DNA of 60,663 nt from Cyanocohniella sp. LLY. Its GTDB lineage: Bacteria; Cyanobacteriota; Cyanobacteriia; Cyanobacteriales; Nostocaceae. Numbering within the stretch: position 1 is the first letter of the stretch; every line of letters starts with the position of its first letter. The position numbers were made by a program, and so were the translations under genes. The notes beneath the pieces were generated by a model. It had not been told where the DNA came from. It was given only the letters and a program-made list of their open reading frames with translations, and made no database searches. The DNA is taken from assembly GCA_022241785.1 (NCBI GenBank), contig JAKOMP010000026.1:1-60663 (forward strand). The letters run 5' to 3'. Shown in pieces: positions 43,993-53,252 of this stretch.

Positions 43993-44103
43993 CATCCCAA
44001 ACCCTTATCCTGCTGTCAATACGTTAAAAAACAATTGTGGGAAACCTTAAAGGAATTTTTAGGACTGATTGTTTTTGCCAACCCTCAAAGAAATGGGAGT
44101 TAA
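43993..44103 (+). pseudogene. Possible transposase C-terminal remnant
   Basis: A 36-codon open stretch without its own start ends with YVKKQLWETLKEFLGLIVFA and a short tail before the stop. The pattern of a basic amphipathic end followed by a conserved-looking hydrophobic tail suggests the C-terminus of a decayed transposase, but I cannot name the family. It lies in an otherwise gene-free 740-base gap. Confidence 0.25.
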
Positions 44104-44185
44104 TGGTTAAAGTATCATTATTTCACCCTCGTAAATTGGCAAAGGTATTGGTTTTAGTAACAGTCCATCTCTATCCATTGAAACT

Positions 44186-44617
44186 ATGGAAACCTCTCTT
44201 TATTGGTATTCGGTGTGTGTTGTAGTATTGTTTTTGAAAATGTTTGCTCTTTCAGCTTATCAAGGGTTTTACCGCATTGGCAGGCGTACATTTGTGAACC
44301 CTGAGGACGCGGAACTATTCAACAAGTCTCCCGCATTTGAGGAACTACCACAGGTTCAACGTGCAGCCAAAGCTTGGCTTAATGATTTGGAGAACATTCC
44401 TATATTTCTTGGTGTGGCCATAGCCTATGTGCTGACTGGAGCATCACCTATGGCAGCAACTTGGTTATTTTCTACTTTTACAATTGCGCGAATATTTCAT
44501 ACATTGGCGTATCTTTTCGGTTGGCAGCCTTGGCGAACTATTACGTATGCGGTTGGAATCCTCTGTATATTAGTAATGAGTTGGAACATAGTTGTAGTCT
44601 TGTATAACAATAGTTAA
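44186..44617 (+). CDS. MAPEG-family membrane protein
   Basis: A 143-residue protein with four membrane spans. The region after span 1, QGFYRIGRRTFVNPEDAELF, and the later NDLENIPIFLGVAIAYVLTG and ARIFHTLAYLFGWQPWRTI are the MAPEG (membrane-associated eicosanoid/glutathione) pattern, related to microsomal glutathione S-transferase. A glutathione-dependent detoxification role is likely by family. The start is ATG 44186. Confidence 0.88.
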   Translation: METSLYWYSVCVVVLFLKMFALSAYQGFYRIGRRTFVNPEDAELFNKSPAFEELPQVQRAAKAWLNDLENIPIFLGVAIAYVLTGASPMAATWLFSTFTIARIFHTLAYLFGWQPWRTITYAVGILCILVMSWNIVVVLYNNS

Positions 44618-44638
44618 ATAAAATAGGTCGTTACACAA

Positions 44639-45076
44639 ATGCCTGCTAGACACACAAATAGTAAAAGTCCACTCACATCTTGTGACTGGCCCATTGAGCA
44701 ATTACCGGGATTAAGCCAAGAAGAAAAATCCCAATTCCAAAACTGTGGGATAAAAACCACCAAAGAGCTAATTAAACAAGCCAAGACTGCTGAAGCGAGG
44801 ATGAATTTAGCAAATAAATTACACGTCAATCTTCAGTATGTAAATAAATGGATTGCTTTAGCCGATTTAGCCCGGATTCCTAGCGTGGGAATGCAATATT
44901 GTGGTTTATTGCTCCATGCAGGAATTGGTTCTGTAGGACAATTAGCTCAAACTCCCACCCATAGATTGCATCAACAAATTATGCGTTTGCAAGTAGCAAC
45001 AATGCAACGCCGAGACTTGTGTCCAGCTATTGAGTTAGTGCAACAATGGAGCCAACAAGCACAAAAAATCAATTGA
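44639..45076 (+). CDS. DUF4332 (helix-hairpin-helix-like) protein
   Basis: A 145-residue protein with two HhH-like units (IEQLPGLSQEEKSQFQNCGI and ARIPSVGMQYCGLLLHAGIG), the DUF4332 architecture of cyanobacteria, suggestive of DNA or protein binding. Function unknown. Its last 42 bases overlap, on the other strand, the end of a truncated hydrolase gene. Confidence 0.75.
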   Translation: MPARHTNSKSPLTSCDWPIEQLPGLSQEEKSQFQNCGIKTTKELIKQAKTAEARMNLANKLHVNLQYVNKWIALADLARIPSVGMQYCGLLLHAGIGSVGQLAQTPTHRLHQQIMRLQVATMQRRDLCPAIELVQQWSQQAQKIN

Positions 45077-45673
45077 ACGACCTAGATTTAATGTTGCTTC
45101 TGCTGCTCCAGGAAGCGTTGCCATTTGATAAAACTCTTCGACAATTTCATCAGTGATTAGTTTTGAGTCGTACACTGCCTGTTTACACAACATCGCTACA
45201 CCTGATTTGCTTGGTGAACTAAACAACTTAGCTAAACCAGGAATTGTGGTAACTCGAAGCAGAAAATTAAGTTCTTTCCCTAGACCCGCACTGCCAGCCA
45301 GAATTAGTCGCTCAACTAATTGTGGGAAGTTCAACGTTAAAGTGAGTGCTACTCCACCGCCCGCAGAAGTTCCAATCAAATTTGCCTTGGGTATCTCTAA
45401 AACCTTCATGAAATCTCGCGTGAACTGAGCCATGAAGTCAAAGGTGTAATGAGCAGCATCGGGTTTATCGGAGCGACCTGCACCCACCATATCAAACGCA
45501 TAAACGCGATGATGTTTGGCTAATTCAAGGATATTGTACTTCCAAAACTCAATGTAACCGCCACCACCATGAAGCAAAATGACCGTGCTACCTGAATCTC
45601 CCGCTTGCCAATATCGGGTATTTACAGAGCCGACTTTGACATACTGATCTTGCAATTGTTCAGCTTGATTCAT
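45035..45673 (-). pseudogene. Truncated alpha/beta hydrolase
   Basis: About 212 residues from ATG 45673. It has the oxyanion loop LLHGGGGYIEFWK and the nucleophile in LIGTSAGGGVALT, followed by the cap region KLITDEIVEEFYQMATLPGA. The family continues for about 70 more residues with the acid and His; here homology ends near ATLNLGRS and the frame then reads antisense of the DUF4332 gene. The catalytic His is therefore missing and the protein is probably inactive. A deletion joined it to the neighbouring gene. Confidence 0.65.
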
Positions 45674-46047
45674 CTCAACCTTACCAAACTGTAACTTGGA
45701 CTTCAATTTTCAACTTTTACCGATCTCTTCAAAATTATCTTAGGCTCAAACACCAACAGGCAATCTCCCAACCATGCCCAACCCCTAATTGAGCGTCCTT
45801 CGGCAACGAGTTCGTCGGCGCAACACGGTTCATCAACTAAAACCCCGCCCTGGTTGTTTCTGCTGTTCGATTTCTCGCTGCTGGGCTTCAATCAAGTATC
45901 AATCCCACAAATGCGACGAATGAGTTTGGCTTGTGCTTCTAATTGCTGAAGCGCCCAAATAGTAGGCAAGCGTAATTTTTCACCATTTTACCCAGGCTTG
46001 TCGTTACAAGTAACCTTTGCTGTTGACTCTGCCACTATTAAGTAGAG
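45674..46047. other. Gap between the truncated hydrolase and the sigma factor
   Basis: 374 bases with no gene that I can support. A 62-codon minus-strand frame here has no protein-like features. Promoters of both divergent genes should be here. Confidence 0.4.
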
Positions 46048-46899
46048 TTGTTCAGCAAGCCAGATGTGTCAGAGCAAAGTGATCCAAAATTAATTTCTTT
46101 AGCACGACAGGGAGATAAAGCTGCATTTGGTCGGCTTGTGTTACGTTATCAGCCGATGGCGCAACGCATTGCAGAGCGAATGCTCCGCAATAAAGATTTA
46201 GCCAGTGATCTTGTACAAGATGCCATGTTGCAAGCTTATCTTTCATTGGAGAAACTTCATCAGCCAGAGCGCTTTAAAAGTTGGCTATATGGCATTGTGC
46301 TGAATATTTGCCGCAACGAATTGCGCCGTCGAAAGGTGATCGTGTTTTCCATAGAAGCAATGCTGGGAGATTTAGCTGATACGCCATTATTAATTGATGA
46401 GAATTCACCCGCTCCTGAGCAAGTGGCAGAACAGAAAGAACTCCGCACTGCTTTAAATGAAGCAATCGATTCTCTATCTGACAATAATCGTCAAGCAACT
46501 TTGCTGTTCTATGACGAACAACTCAGTCTACAAGAAGTAGCAGTTCGCTTAAATATTTCAGTCGGTGCAGTCAAGGGGCGTTTGCACAAAGCTCGCCACC
46601 AACTCAGACAGCGTTTGCTACCTATAAGAGCGAAGATTCAACCTATTTCATTTAAGGAATCTAAGACAATGGCTACCAACACAAATACACAAATTAAGCC
46701 AGAACTTTGCTGTTCATTTTGTAACAAAAGCAGTGAACAGGTAAATCTTTTGATAGCAGGGCCACCACAGGGAAATGTTTCTATTTATATTTGTAATGAG
46801 TGTGTGGATGTATGTAATCAAATTATTAGCGTACAAATTCCTCGGTTGACACAGATGGAATTTGAGTCATTAATGAATTCAGACGAATTGAGTGACTAA
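46048..46899 (+). CDS. ECF sigma factor fused to a ClpX-type zinc-binding domain
   Basis: A 283-residue protein. Residues about 12-200 are an ECF sigma factor: region 2 [17 protein letters not shown] and [20 protein letters not shown], and region 4 [20 protein letters not shown]. After a linker, residues about 219-262 are a ClpX N-terminal C4 zinc domain ([18 protein letters not shown], then [14 protein letters not shown]), normally used by ClpX to dimerise and recruit substrates. There is no ClpX ATPase. An internal ATG at 46669, preceded by AAGGAA, could also make the zinc domain alone. The start is TTG 46048. No anti-sigma gene adjoins. Confidence 0.82.
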   Translation: MFSKPDVSEQSDPKLISLARQGDKAAFGRLVLRYQPMAQRIAERMLRNKDLASDLVQDAMLQAYLSLEKLHQPERFKSWLYGIVLNICRNELRRRKVIVFSIEAMLGDLADTPLLIDENSPAPEQVAEQKELRTALNEAIDSLSDNNRQATLLFYDEQLSLQEVAVRLNISVGAVKGRLHKARHQLRQRLLPIRAKIQPISFKESKTMATNTNTQIKPELCCSFCNKSSEQVNLLIAGPPQGNVSIYICNECVDVCNQIISVQIPRLTQMEFESLMNSDELSD

Positions 46900-47190
46900 A
46901 ATAAGTAAATTCTAGAGAATTTTTGGACTCATTTTGACTTTTAGAGCATTAGTGTAATCAACCTTTACTGGGGTGTTTTTCTTTCCAATATCTAAGAACT
47001 CATTGCGAATCATGCGGCAACGCGGAGTCTTCGGGGCGGGCTTGCGGGACTGGTCGCCCTAACGATTAGATCCTTGTCTACTTTGAAAACTTTAGTTTGT
47101 AGTCAAGATTATGAGATTGCTTCCTGGCGTCGCAATGACAAAAACTCCACTTTTTATGATGGACGAGGTTTAAAAAATTAAATTAATTTT
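46900..47190. other. Gap with a family A MITE fragment
   Basis: 291 bases without a gene. TGAGATTGCTTCCTGGCGTC at 47111 onward matches the inner part of the family A element at 5828-5917. A GC-rich palindromic repeat fragment lies at about 47010-47060. Confidence 0.5.
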
Positions 47191-47805
47191 TCATTCTTTG
47201 ACTAACACACCATTGAGAAATATATCAGCGAGTCCTTCTGCCATCTGCTGCATTTCTTGAGGTGAAGCGTCTGGTGACATCAAGGTATTGTCAGAGAAAC
47301 CGGCGATCGCAAACATTCCTAAGAAGACTTTAGCCACCAATTTGGCATCAGTTTGGCGATAAATGCCTTTATCCATCGCCGTTTGAAAGAAAGCTTCGGC
47401 CACATCGGTCATTTTGTTAATTACTTCGATTTGAATGCGATCGCGTAAGTCAGGATGAAACTGCACTTCCATAAAGCACACGCGCATCAAATCAACGTTT
47501 TTGTGCAGATTCCACATCCGGCGGCGCATTACCTGAGCAACAGCCTTATAGCTGCCCATTTCACTCAATTCTGTAAGTAAATCTGTTAAAATATCCACCC
47601 AGCCACTAGTAGCGACTTCAACCAAAATTGATTTTTTATTGGGAAAATGACGAAATAAAGTACCCTCAGCAACTCCGGCTGCTTGGGCTAAGTCACGGGT
47701 GGTAGTGCCATCAAATCCTTTAGAGGCAAACAAATGCTGTGCAGCCTGTAAAATGCGGGCGCGTGTTTGTGTCTCTGACGGCGGAGGGGAATTAAAAACT
47801 CGCAT
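47191..47805 (-). CDS. TetR/AcrR-family transcriptional regulator
   Basis: About 204 residues from ATG 47805; an open frame extends 21 residues further upstream but the start MRVFNSPPPSETQTRARILQ is the usual one. The helix-turn-helix lies in TTTRDLAQAAGVAEGTLFRH (about 34-53). The ligand domain is divergent. It is transcribed away from the M16 peptidase pair, and TetR regulators often control the divergent operon, so it may repress those genes. Confidence 0.9.
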   Translation of the reverse strand: MRVFNSPPPSETQTRARILQAAQHLFASKGFDGTTTRDLAQAAGVAEGTLFRHFPNKKSILVEVATSGWVDILTDLLTELSEMGSYKAVAQVMRRRMWNLHKNVDLMRVCFMEVQFHPDLRDRIQIEVINKMTDVAEAFFQTAMDKGIYRQTDAKLVAKVFLGMFAIAGFSDNTLMSPDASPQEMQQMAEGLADIFLNGVLVKE

Positions 47806-47957
47806 AATAACTAGATGTGTGATCCTTAGAACACGACTTGTAACATGATTGTCTAACGTCAGGTACAAAAAATATAGAAAGCTTAATACAAGATTAACGC
47901 CCTATTTGCTAGTTAGCATGTTTCTCAGGTAGTAAAACTTTAGTTTTATCGTCGCTT

Positions 47958-49625
47958 ATGCATCATTCCAACCGTTCAATTAGAAATTTGGGATTTTGGA
48001 GCAAGTCAGCCAACTTTCCGCCAAAAATTTCGCCTGGTTTTGCTCAAGTATTTATCAGGTTACGTCGGCTGTTAAGCATATTCATGGTGCTAGTAATTTT
48101 ATCGTGGGGAGTAGGGCCAAAGGTCGCGCTGGCTCAGACTCAGACTGCACCGCCTCTGCAAAGAACCCCCCGACTTCAAAAAACTGAAAGTTCGATTCAA
48201 CCATATTTAGATCGGGTGATCAAGCAGTCAACGGAGTTTCGCCTTGACAATGGCATGAAGTTTATTGTTTTGGAACGCCACCAAGCTCCTACAGTGTCTT
48301 TTGTCACCTATGCCGATGTCGGTGGTGTAGATGAGCCAGATGGGCAAACTGGTGTCGCACATTTTCTGGAGCATTTGGCTTTTAAAGGCACAACACGCAT
48401 CGGGACAAAAGACTACGAGGCAGAAAAAGTCTTGCTAGACCGATTAGAGAAATTGGATACCCAAATCAGAGCAGCCAAAGCCAATAACCAACAAGATGAT
48501 GTTGTCCGGTTACAAGCAGAGTTTCAGCAAGTAGAATCCCAAGCAGATAAACTTGTCACTCAAAACGAACTAGGGCAAATTGTCAGACAAGCTGGTGGTG
48601 TGGGATTAAATGCCACAACTTCTGCTGAAGCTACCCGTTATTTTTACAGCTTTCCGGCTAATAAACTCAAACTGTGGATGTCACTGGAATCCGAGCGATT
48701 TCTGGAACCTGTAATTCGGCGTGAATTTTATAAAGAAAAAGATGTGATTTTAGAAGAACGCCGGATGCGGGTAGATAATTCGCCCATTGGGCAAATGATC
48801 GAAAAGTTTATTGATACTGCATTCACAGTTCATCCCTACAAGCGTCCAGTGATTGGTTATGAAGAAGATATCCGTAACCTGACACCAGAAAACGTCCAGA
48901 ACTTTTTTGATACCCACTATCCACCGAGTAATTTAACCATTGCCATTGTCGGAGATGTGAATCCCGATGAAGTCAAAAGATTAGCAAACATTTACTTTGG
49001 TCGGTACAAAGCCAAAGAAAAAGCCCAAGCAAATATTCCCGCTGAACCACCGCAAGCACAAACACGGGAATTTAGTTTAGAATTACCTTCTCAACCTTGG
49101 TATTTAGAAGGCTATCACCGGCCAGCAATTACTCATCCTGATAATGCCGTCTATGACATCATTAGTAGTTTAATGAGTGACGGACGCACATCACGGTTGT
49201 ATAAATCTTTAGTCGAACAAAAGCGCTTGGCGTTAAATGCTCAAGGTTTTAGTGGCTTTCCCGGAGATAAATATCCAAATCTAGTATTATTTTATGCTTT
49301 AACTGCTCCTGGTCATACAGCAGATGAAGTAGGAGTAGCTTTGCGTCAAGAAATCGAAAAATTGAAAACTGAACCTGTAGCAGCGACAGAGTTGGAACGG
49401 GTTAAAACCCAAGCACGGGCAGGTTTGTTACGTAGTCTCAATTCTAATATGGGCATGGCACAGCAGTTATTGGAATATGAGGTAAAAACTGGCTCTTGGC
49501 GAAATTTGTTTCAACAACTAGATCAAATTGCTGCAGTAACAAATGCAGATATTCAGCGTGTAGCCAAAGCAACATTTACTACTGAGAATCGCACAATTGG
49601 CAAGCTGGTATCGAAACAAGGGTAA
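47958..49625 (+). CDS. M16-family zinc peptidase, catalytic subunit
   Basis: A 555-residue M16B peptidase. N-terminal signal/anchor around 35-60 (VLVILSWGVGPKVALAQ). The inverted zinc motif HFLEH is at 135-139 and the downstream glutamate is in ILEERRMRVDN. A coiled insertion (about 150-200) follows the zinc motif. It pairs with the non-catalytic homolog encoded 30 bases downstream, as in cyanobacterial heterodimers. It is exported to the periplasm. Such M16B pairs are widespread, but members also process leader peptides in some RiPP pathways. Confidence 0.88.
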   Translation: MHHSNRSIRNLGFWSKSANFPPKISPGFAQVFIRLRRLLSIFMVLVILSWGVGPKVALAQTQTAPPLQRTPRLQKTESSIQPYLDRVIKQSTEFRLDNGMKFIVLERHQAPTVSFVTYADVGGVDEPDGQTGVAHFLEHLAFKGTTRIGTKDYEAEKVLLDRLEKLDTQIRAAKANNQQDDVVRLQAEFQQVESQADKLVTQNELGQIVRQAGGVGLNATTSAEATRYFYSFPANKLKLWMSLESERFLEPVIRREFYKEKDVILEERRMRVDNSPIGQMIEKFIDTAFTVHPYKRPVIGYEEDIRNLTPENVQNFFDTHYPPSNLTIAIVGDVNPDEVKRLANIYFGRYKAKEKAQANIPAEPPQAQTREFSLELPSQPWYLEGYHRPAITHPDNAVYDIISSLMSDGRTSRLYKSLVEQKRLALNAQGFSGFPGDKYPNLVLFYALTAPGHTADEVGVALRQEIEKLKTEPVAATELERVKTQARAGLLRSLNSNMGMAQQLLEYEVKTGSWRNLFQQLDQIAAVTNADIQRVAKATFTTENRTIGKLVSKQG

Positions 49626-49655
49626 AAATGATGAAAGGCAAAGTCAGCAAAGGGC

Positions 49656-51203
49656 ATGTTTGCCAAGGAAGGATACAAAGTGAAGAGTAAAGGACAGATG
49701 GCATTGAAAATCCCCAATTTTAAATTGACACTTCGTAAAAGCAAGCAACTATTTTATGTTGTGATGCTGGCTGTCACTTGTTTACTTGTAACTTTTAACT
49801 TTTCGTTAGCGGCGACAGCAGAAGCCCAGCATTACACTGAGTTAGAGTTGCCCCCACTGCCGGCAATTCAAGTACCGGAAAATGAGCGATTTGTACTGCC
49901 AAACGGCTTAGTTGTGTACTTGATGGAAGATCATGATTTGCCGTTGGTGAGTGGTACCGCTTTAGTGCGTACAGGAAGCCGCTTAGAACCAGCCGATAAA
50001 GTGGGATTGGCCAGTTTGACAGGTGAGGTATTACGCACTGGCGGTACAAAAAAGCATTCGGCTGATCAACTCAATAATCTGTTGGAACAACGCGCTGCAT
50101 CTGTGGAAACCAGCATTGGTGAAGCCACAGGTAATGCTAGTTTTCAAGCTTTGAGTGAAGATTTAGACACAGTTTTTGGCTTGTTTGCTGAGGTGCTGCG
50201 AGAACCAATTTTTGCTCAAGAAAAGCTAGATTTAGTCAAAACTCAAGCTAGGGGTGGTATAGCGCGACGCAATGACGATCCAGATAGTATTGCAACGCGG
50301 GAATTTCAGAAACTGGTTTATGGGCCAGATAGCCCTTATGCCCGGACAACAGAATATGCCACGCTGGAAAACATTAATCGGGAGGACTTGATTAAGTTCT
50401 ACCAGCAATATTTTCATCCCAATAATATGATTTTGGGGATTGTAGGGGATTTTGACCCCCAGGAAATGCGATCGCTTGTGCAAGCAAAATTTGGTGACTG
50501 GCGGCGTAATTTTAATCTCACTAGACCCAAATTATCCGAGGTGAAACCCGCTCATACAGGCGGTGTGTTTTATGTGGATCAGCCACAGCTAACTCAAAGT
50601 AGTGTGTTGGTGGGACATCTAGGGGGCAAATTTGACAATCCTGATTATGCCGCCTTGGATGTAATGAACGGAGTGTTAAATGGATTTGGTGGCCGCTTAT
50701 TTAACGAAGTGCGATCGCGCCAAGGTTTAGCTTACTCTGCATACGGCTACTGGAGTCCCCGCTTTGATTATCCAGGTATGTTTATTGCTGGTGGACAGAC
50801 GCGATCGGATGCTACTGTGCAGTTTGTTAAGGCTTTGCAGACTGAAATTAAGCGTATCCAAGCTCAACCTGTCACAGAACAGGAACTAACCTTTGCTAAG
50901 GAATCTACACTCAACTCGTTTGTTTTCAACTTTCAAGACCCCAGCCAAACCTTATCACGGTTGATGCGATACGAATATTACGGCTATCCAGCAGATTTTC
51001 TGTTCCGCTATCAAAAAGCCGTAGCCGCTACCACAAAAGCTGATGTGCAACGGGTAGCACAACAATACCTCAAACCAGAAAATTTGGTAACTTTAGTAGT
51101 CGGGAATCAAAGCGCAATTAAACCACCATTGACGCAACTCGCTACCAAAGTAACGCCCATAGATGTGACAATTCCCGATGGGCTATCACCAGCTAAGAGT
51201 TAA
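49656..51203 (+). CDS. M16-family peptidase, non-catalytic partner
   Basis: A 515-residue M16 homolog with a signal anchor (LFYVVMLAVTCLLVTFNFSL). The HxxEH motif is replaced (GLASLTGEVLRTGG region), so it cannot bind the catalytic zinc; the R/Y residues that assist the partner are kept near LAYSAYGYWSPRFDYPGMF. The start is uncertain: ATG 49656, GTG 49680 (after GGAAGGA) or ATG 49698. Forms a heterodimer with the preceding gene. Confidence 0.87.
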   Translation: MFAKEGYKVKSKGQMALKIPNFKLTLRKSKQLFYVVMLAVTCLLVTFNFSLAATAEAQHYTELELPPLPAIQVPENERFVLPNGLVVYLMEDHDLPLVSGTALVRTGSRLEPADKVGLASLTGEVLRTGGTKKHSADQLNNLLEQRAASVETSIGEATGNASFQALSEDLDTVFGLFAEVLREPIFAQEKLDLVKTQARGGIARRNDDPDSIATREFQKLVYGPDSPYARTTEYATLENINREDLIKFYQQYFHPNNMILGIVGDFDPQEMRSLVQAKFGDWRRNFNLTRPKLSEVKPAHTGGVFYVDQPQLTQSSVLVGHLGGKFDNPDYAALDVMNGVLNGFGGRLFNEVRSRQGLAYSAYGYWSPRFDYPGMFIAGGQTRSDATVQFVKALQTEIKRIQAQPVTEQELTFAKESTLNSFVFNFQDPSQTLSRLMRYEYYGYPADFLFRYQKAVAATTKADVQRVAQQYLKPENLVTLVVGNQSAIKPPLTQLATKVTPIDVTIPDGLSPAKS

Positions 51204-51307
51204 AAGATAGGGGAGATGGGAAGATCAGGAAGTATGTTTGTTCTTGTCTCCTTGTCCCTTTCAGGAATTTAACTTGGCTTAACTGCCTAAGCTATATATA
51301 AAGACAC

Positions 51308-51342
51308 TTAGAGACGCGATATGTGATATATCGCGTCTCTAA
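51308..51342. repeat. Perfect 15-bp hairpin, TTAGAGACGCGATAT type
   Basis: TTAGAGACGCGATAT at 51308-51322 pairs perfectly with 51328-51342 around a 5-base loop. This is a familiar dispersed palindrome in Nostoc-type genomes. It may also end the M16 transcript. Confidence 0.6.
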
Positions 51343-51539
51343 ATTTAGGAATTCAAGCCCTATATCCCAGACTGCTAATATTAGAAAATAATTATATTCC
51401 CAGACATAAAACCTTAGTTTTTGTCTATAAAATATCTAAAAAATATTGACTTTTAAAAATTAAATTGCAAAATAGTAAGAGAGGTTTTGAAAATTCGCAT
51501 CATATTCTTGTAGTTAGTATTAGTCAGGGAGCTTGTAAA

Positions 51540-51803
51540 ATGGCAAACATCCAAATTCGTGACCTCTATCTTAGAGATGAAAAATCAATTATTCATGAAA
51601 TAACAGACAGAGAAATAAAATCTGTTAATGGAGGTCAAATAGCCAGAGGGATATCAAACAGGAATGATATCAATGAAGAATCTTTAGTAAATACATTTGC
51701 TCAAAATTTAGAAGGTCTTCTTTGGAACTTAAGATCACAAATGACTTCGACAATTTCTACTGCCAGCAATCGAATCGGGAACAACTTAGATTTTTTAATT
51801 TAA
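51540..51803 (+). CDS. Double-glycine-leader peptide, outlying member of the RiPP set (P0)
   Basis: An 87-residue peptide from ATG 51540; the open frame begins 25 codons earlier without a good ribosome site. MANIQIRDLYLRDEKSIIHE resembles in layout the MANITLSEL leaders downstream. The leader ends KSVNGG at residue 32. The core is Asn/Ser/Thr-rich with a cluster MTSTISTAS and has no cysteine. It is closed by its own terminator at 51823, so it is a separate transcript from the main precursor array. Confidence 0.55.
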   Translation: MANIQIRDLYLRDEKSIIHEITDREIKSVNGGQIARGISNRNDINEESLVNTFAQNLEGLLWNLRSQMTSTISTASNRIGNNLDFLI

Positions 51804-51822
51804 TCTTAATATTGATAATTAT

Positions 51823-51865
51823 TGTGCATTCTGAGTCTAATTAGATTGAAAATGCACATTTTTTT
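51823..51865 (+). terminator. Rho-independent terminator after peptide P0
   Basis: TGTGCATT (51823-51830) pairs perfectly with AATGCACA (51851-51858), followed by seven T residues. Confidence 0.8.
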
Positions 51866-52502
51866 ATGTTTAACTTTGAACATATAAGACTCAAGTAGCT
51901 CTACTTATATTCAATTCTTGAAATACATCTAGGGTGAGCTTTACCCCTTTTTAAACTTCATTTCCTAACAGCAAGTAGAGGGGATGAAAATTCTTGCATA
52001 GCATTAGGTAGGGGATATATAAGAATAACGTGAGTTCGATAAGCTGGAAATGACCCCTCTCCAAACCTCTCCCCTGCAAGGAGGAGCCACTGCGTTGGGC
52101 GGCTATGCCGACTTGTAGCAAGTGGCGTCAGAGGCTTAAAAAGCTGATTATTTCGTACCACGTGAGATATTTTTTGCCCCTTACCTTGTAGGGAAGGGGT
52201 TGGGGTTAGGTTCCGTCGAATTCACGTTAAGAACAATGCCCAATACCCTTAATCGTTAAATATATATTTGGTATGTTGCAAATATCAAAATATGGATTAG
52301 TCTCACTACATGAAATCTTTTGTGTGATTAAAAATTCTATTTAACAAGGACAGAATTATTAAATATATGTCTTTTTAAACACATTTTTATCATTGACTTC
52401 CCAAGTTTTTCTAAATAACAATAGTAGTAACAGTTAAGCAAGACACAGCTTAATTGTTCACCAATATATTTTACAAGAAACAAATGCTTGAGGAGCAAAA
52501 AT
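51866..52502. other. Upstream region of the precursor array
   Basis: 637 bases without a gene. A family C repeat (52081-52133, GAGCCACTGCGTTG...GTAGCAAGTGGCGT) forms a stem GCCACT/AGTGGC. The AT-rich last 200 bases should hold the promoter of the array; a GAGGAG ribosome site lies just before 52503. Confidence 0.5.
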
Positions 52503-52757
52503 ATGGCAAATATCACTCTTTCTGAACTACACGCTGCTGGTTCTGAGTTATTTCAAGATTCTGAAAGTTTTCTCAATGAACTTAGCGATGTAGATACCAT
52601 TGCTGGTGGTAGCTATGGTGGTTATAACCACAGTGGTCAAAACCAAAGTGGTTACAGTGATATTTCAACCCTGACAAAGCTGGCTGAAGCATTTGTTACT
52701 GTTTATGCTATTGGTCACGTTACTTATCTAGCCAAGTCATTCAGTTCTGGATACTAA
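52503..52757 (+). CDS. Cysteine-free RiPP precursor P1
   Basis: An 84-residue peptide from ATG 52503 with GAGGAG seven to twelve bases upstream. The leader MANITLSELHAAGSELFQDS continues to LNELSDVDTIAGG at residue 36. The core is a variable hinge (SYGGYNHSGQNQSGYSD) and then the conserved block KLAEAFVTVYAIGHVTYLAK ending SFSSGY. It is first of five close paralogs in the same direction, followed by kinase and HopA1-type genes that probably dehydrate its Ser/Thr residues. It contains no cysteine. Confidence 0.7.
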   Translation: MANITLSELHAAGSELFQDSESFLNELSDVDTIAGGSYGGYNHSGQNQSGYSDISTLTKLAEAFVTVYAIGHVTYLAKSFSSGY

Positions 52758-52798
52758 TGGCTTTTAATGGCTTCGGGTAACTCCTGAGCCTGATGGTT

Positions 52799-52868
52799 CT
52801 TAGGGGTTGAAAGGTAAAACTACTTTTTGTGACAAACACAAGGTTTTTTACTATTAATAACCTCTAAG
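52799..52868 (+). ncRNA. Conserved intergenic stem-loop, copy 1
   Basis: CTTAGGGGTT (52799-52808) pairs with AACCTCTAAG (52859-52868). An inner hairpin CTTTTTGTG/CACAAGG with loop ACAAA lies in the middle. Same architecture as the three copies downstream, with different arm sequence. Confidence 0.55.
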
Positions 52869-52938
52869 TTCCAGGTGGTTTGAACAATTTTTGTTGACTT
52901 GCTTAATTGCGAAAAGACAAGTCTATTAGGAGTAAATC

Positions 52939-53214
52939 ATGGCGAATATCACTCTTTCTGAACTATACGTTGCTGGTTCCGAATTGTTTCAAGATTCCGA
53001 AAGTTTTCTGAATGAACTCAGCGATATAGATGCTATCTCTGGTGGCGGTGGCAAAATTGGCAATGGCAATGGTAATGGCAATGGTAATGGCAATGGTAAT
53101 GGCAATGGTGCTGTCAGTGATCCTATCACACTGATGAAGTTAACTGAAGCATTTGTAACTGTATACGCCATTGGTCATGTCACCGTGTTAGCTAAATCAT
53201 TCAGCGCAAATTGA
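52939..53214 (+). CDS. Cysteine-free RiPP precursor P2, with Gly-Asn repeat
   Basis: A 91-residue peptide. The leader MANITLSELYVAGSELFQDS leads to DIDAISGG. The hinge is GGKIG followed by about nine Gly-Asn units, encoded by GGCAATGGTAAT repeats that can slip. The conserved end AFVTVYAIGHVTVLAKSFS is present, then AN. GGAGTAAATC precedes the start. There is no cysteine. Confidence 0.7.
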   Translation: MANITLSELYVAGSELFQDSESFLNELSDIDAISGGGGKIGNGNGNGNGNGNGNGNGAVSDPITLMKLTEAFVTVYAIGHVTVLAKSFSAN

Positions 53215-53252
53215 ATTAATGGTTCTGGTTAACTACTGAGCTTGATATTGTC

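Noticed and set aside
45703-45891. 62-codon minus-strand frame upstream of the truncated hydrolase
   Set aside because: No ribosome site, no family pattern and the likely promoter region of the neighbouring gene.
53056-53110. CRISPR-like short tandem repeat
   Set aside because: The GGCAATGGTAAT units are directly adjacent, with no spacers, and are translated as Gly-Asn.
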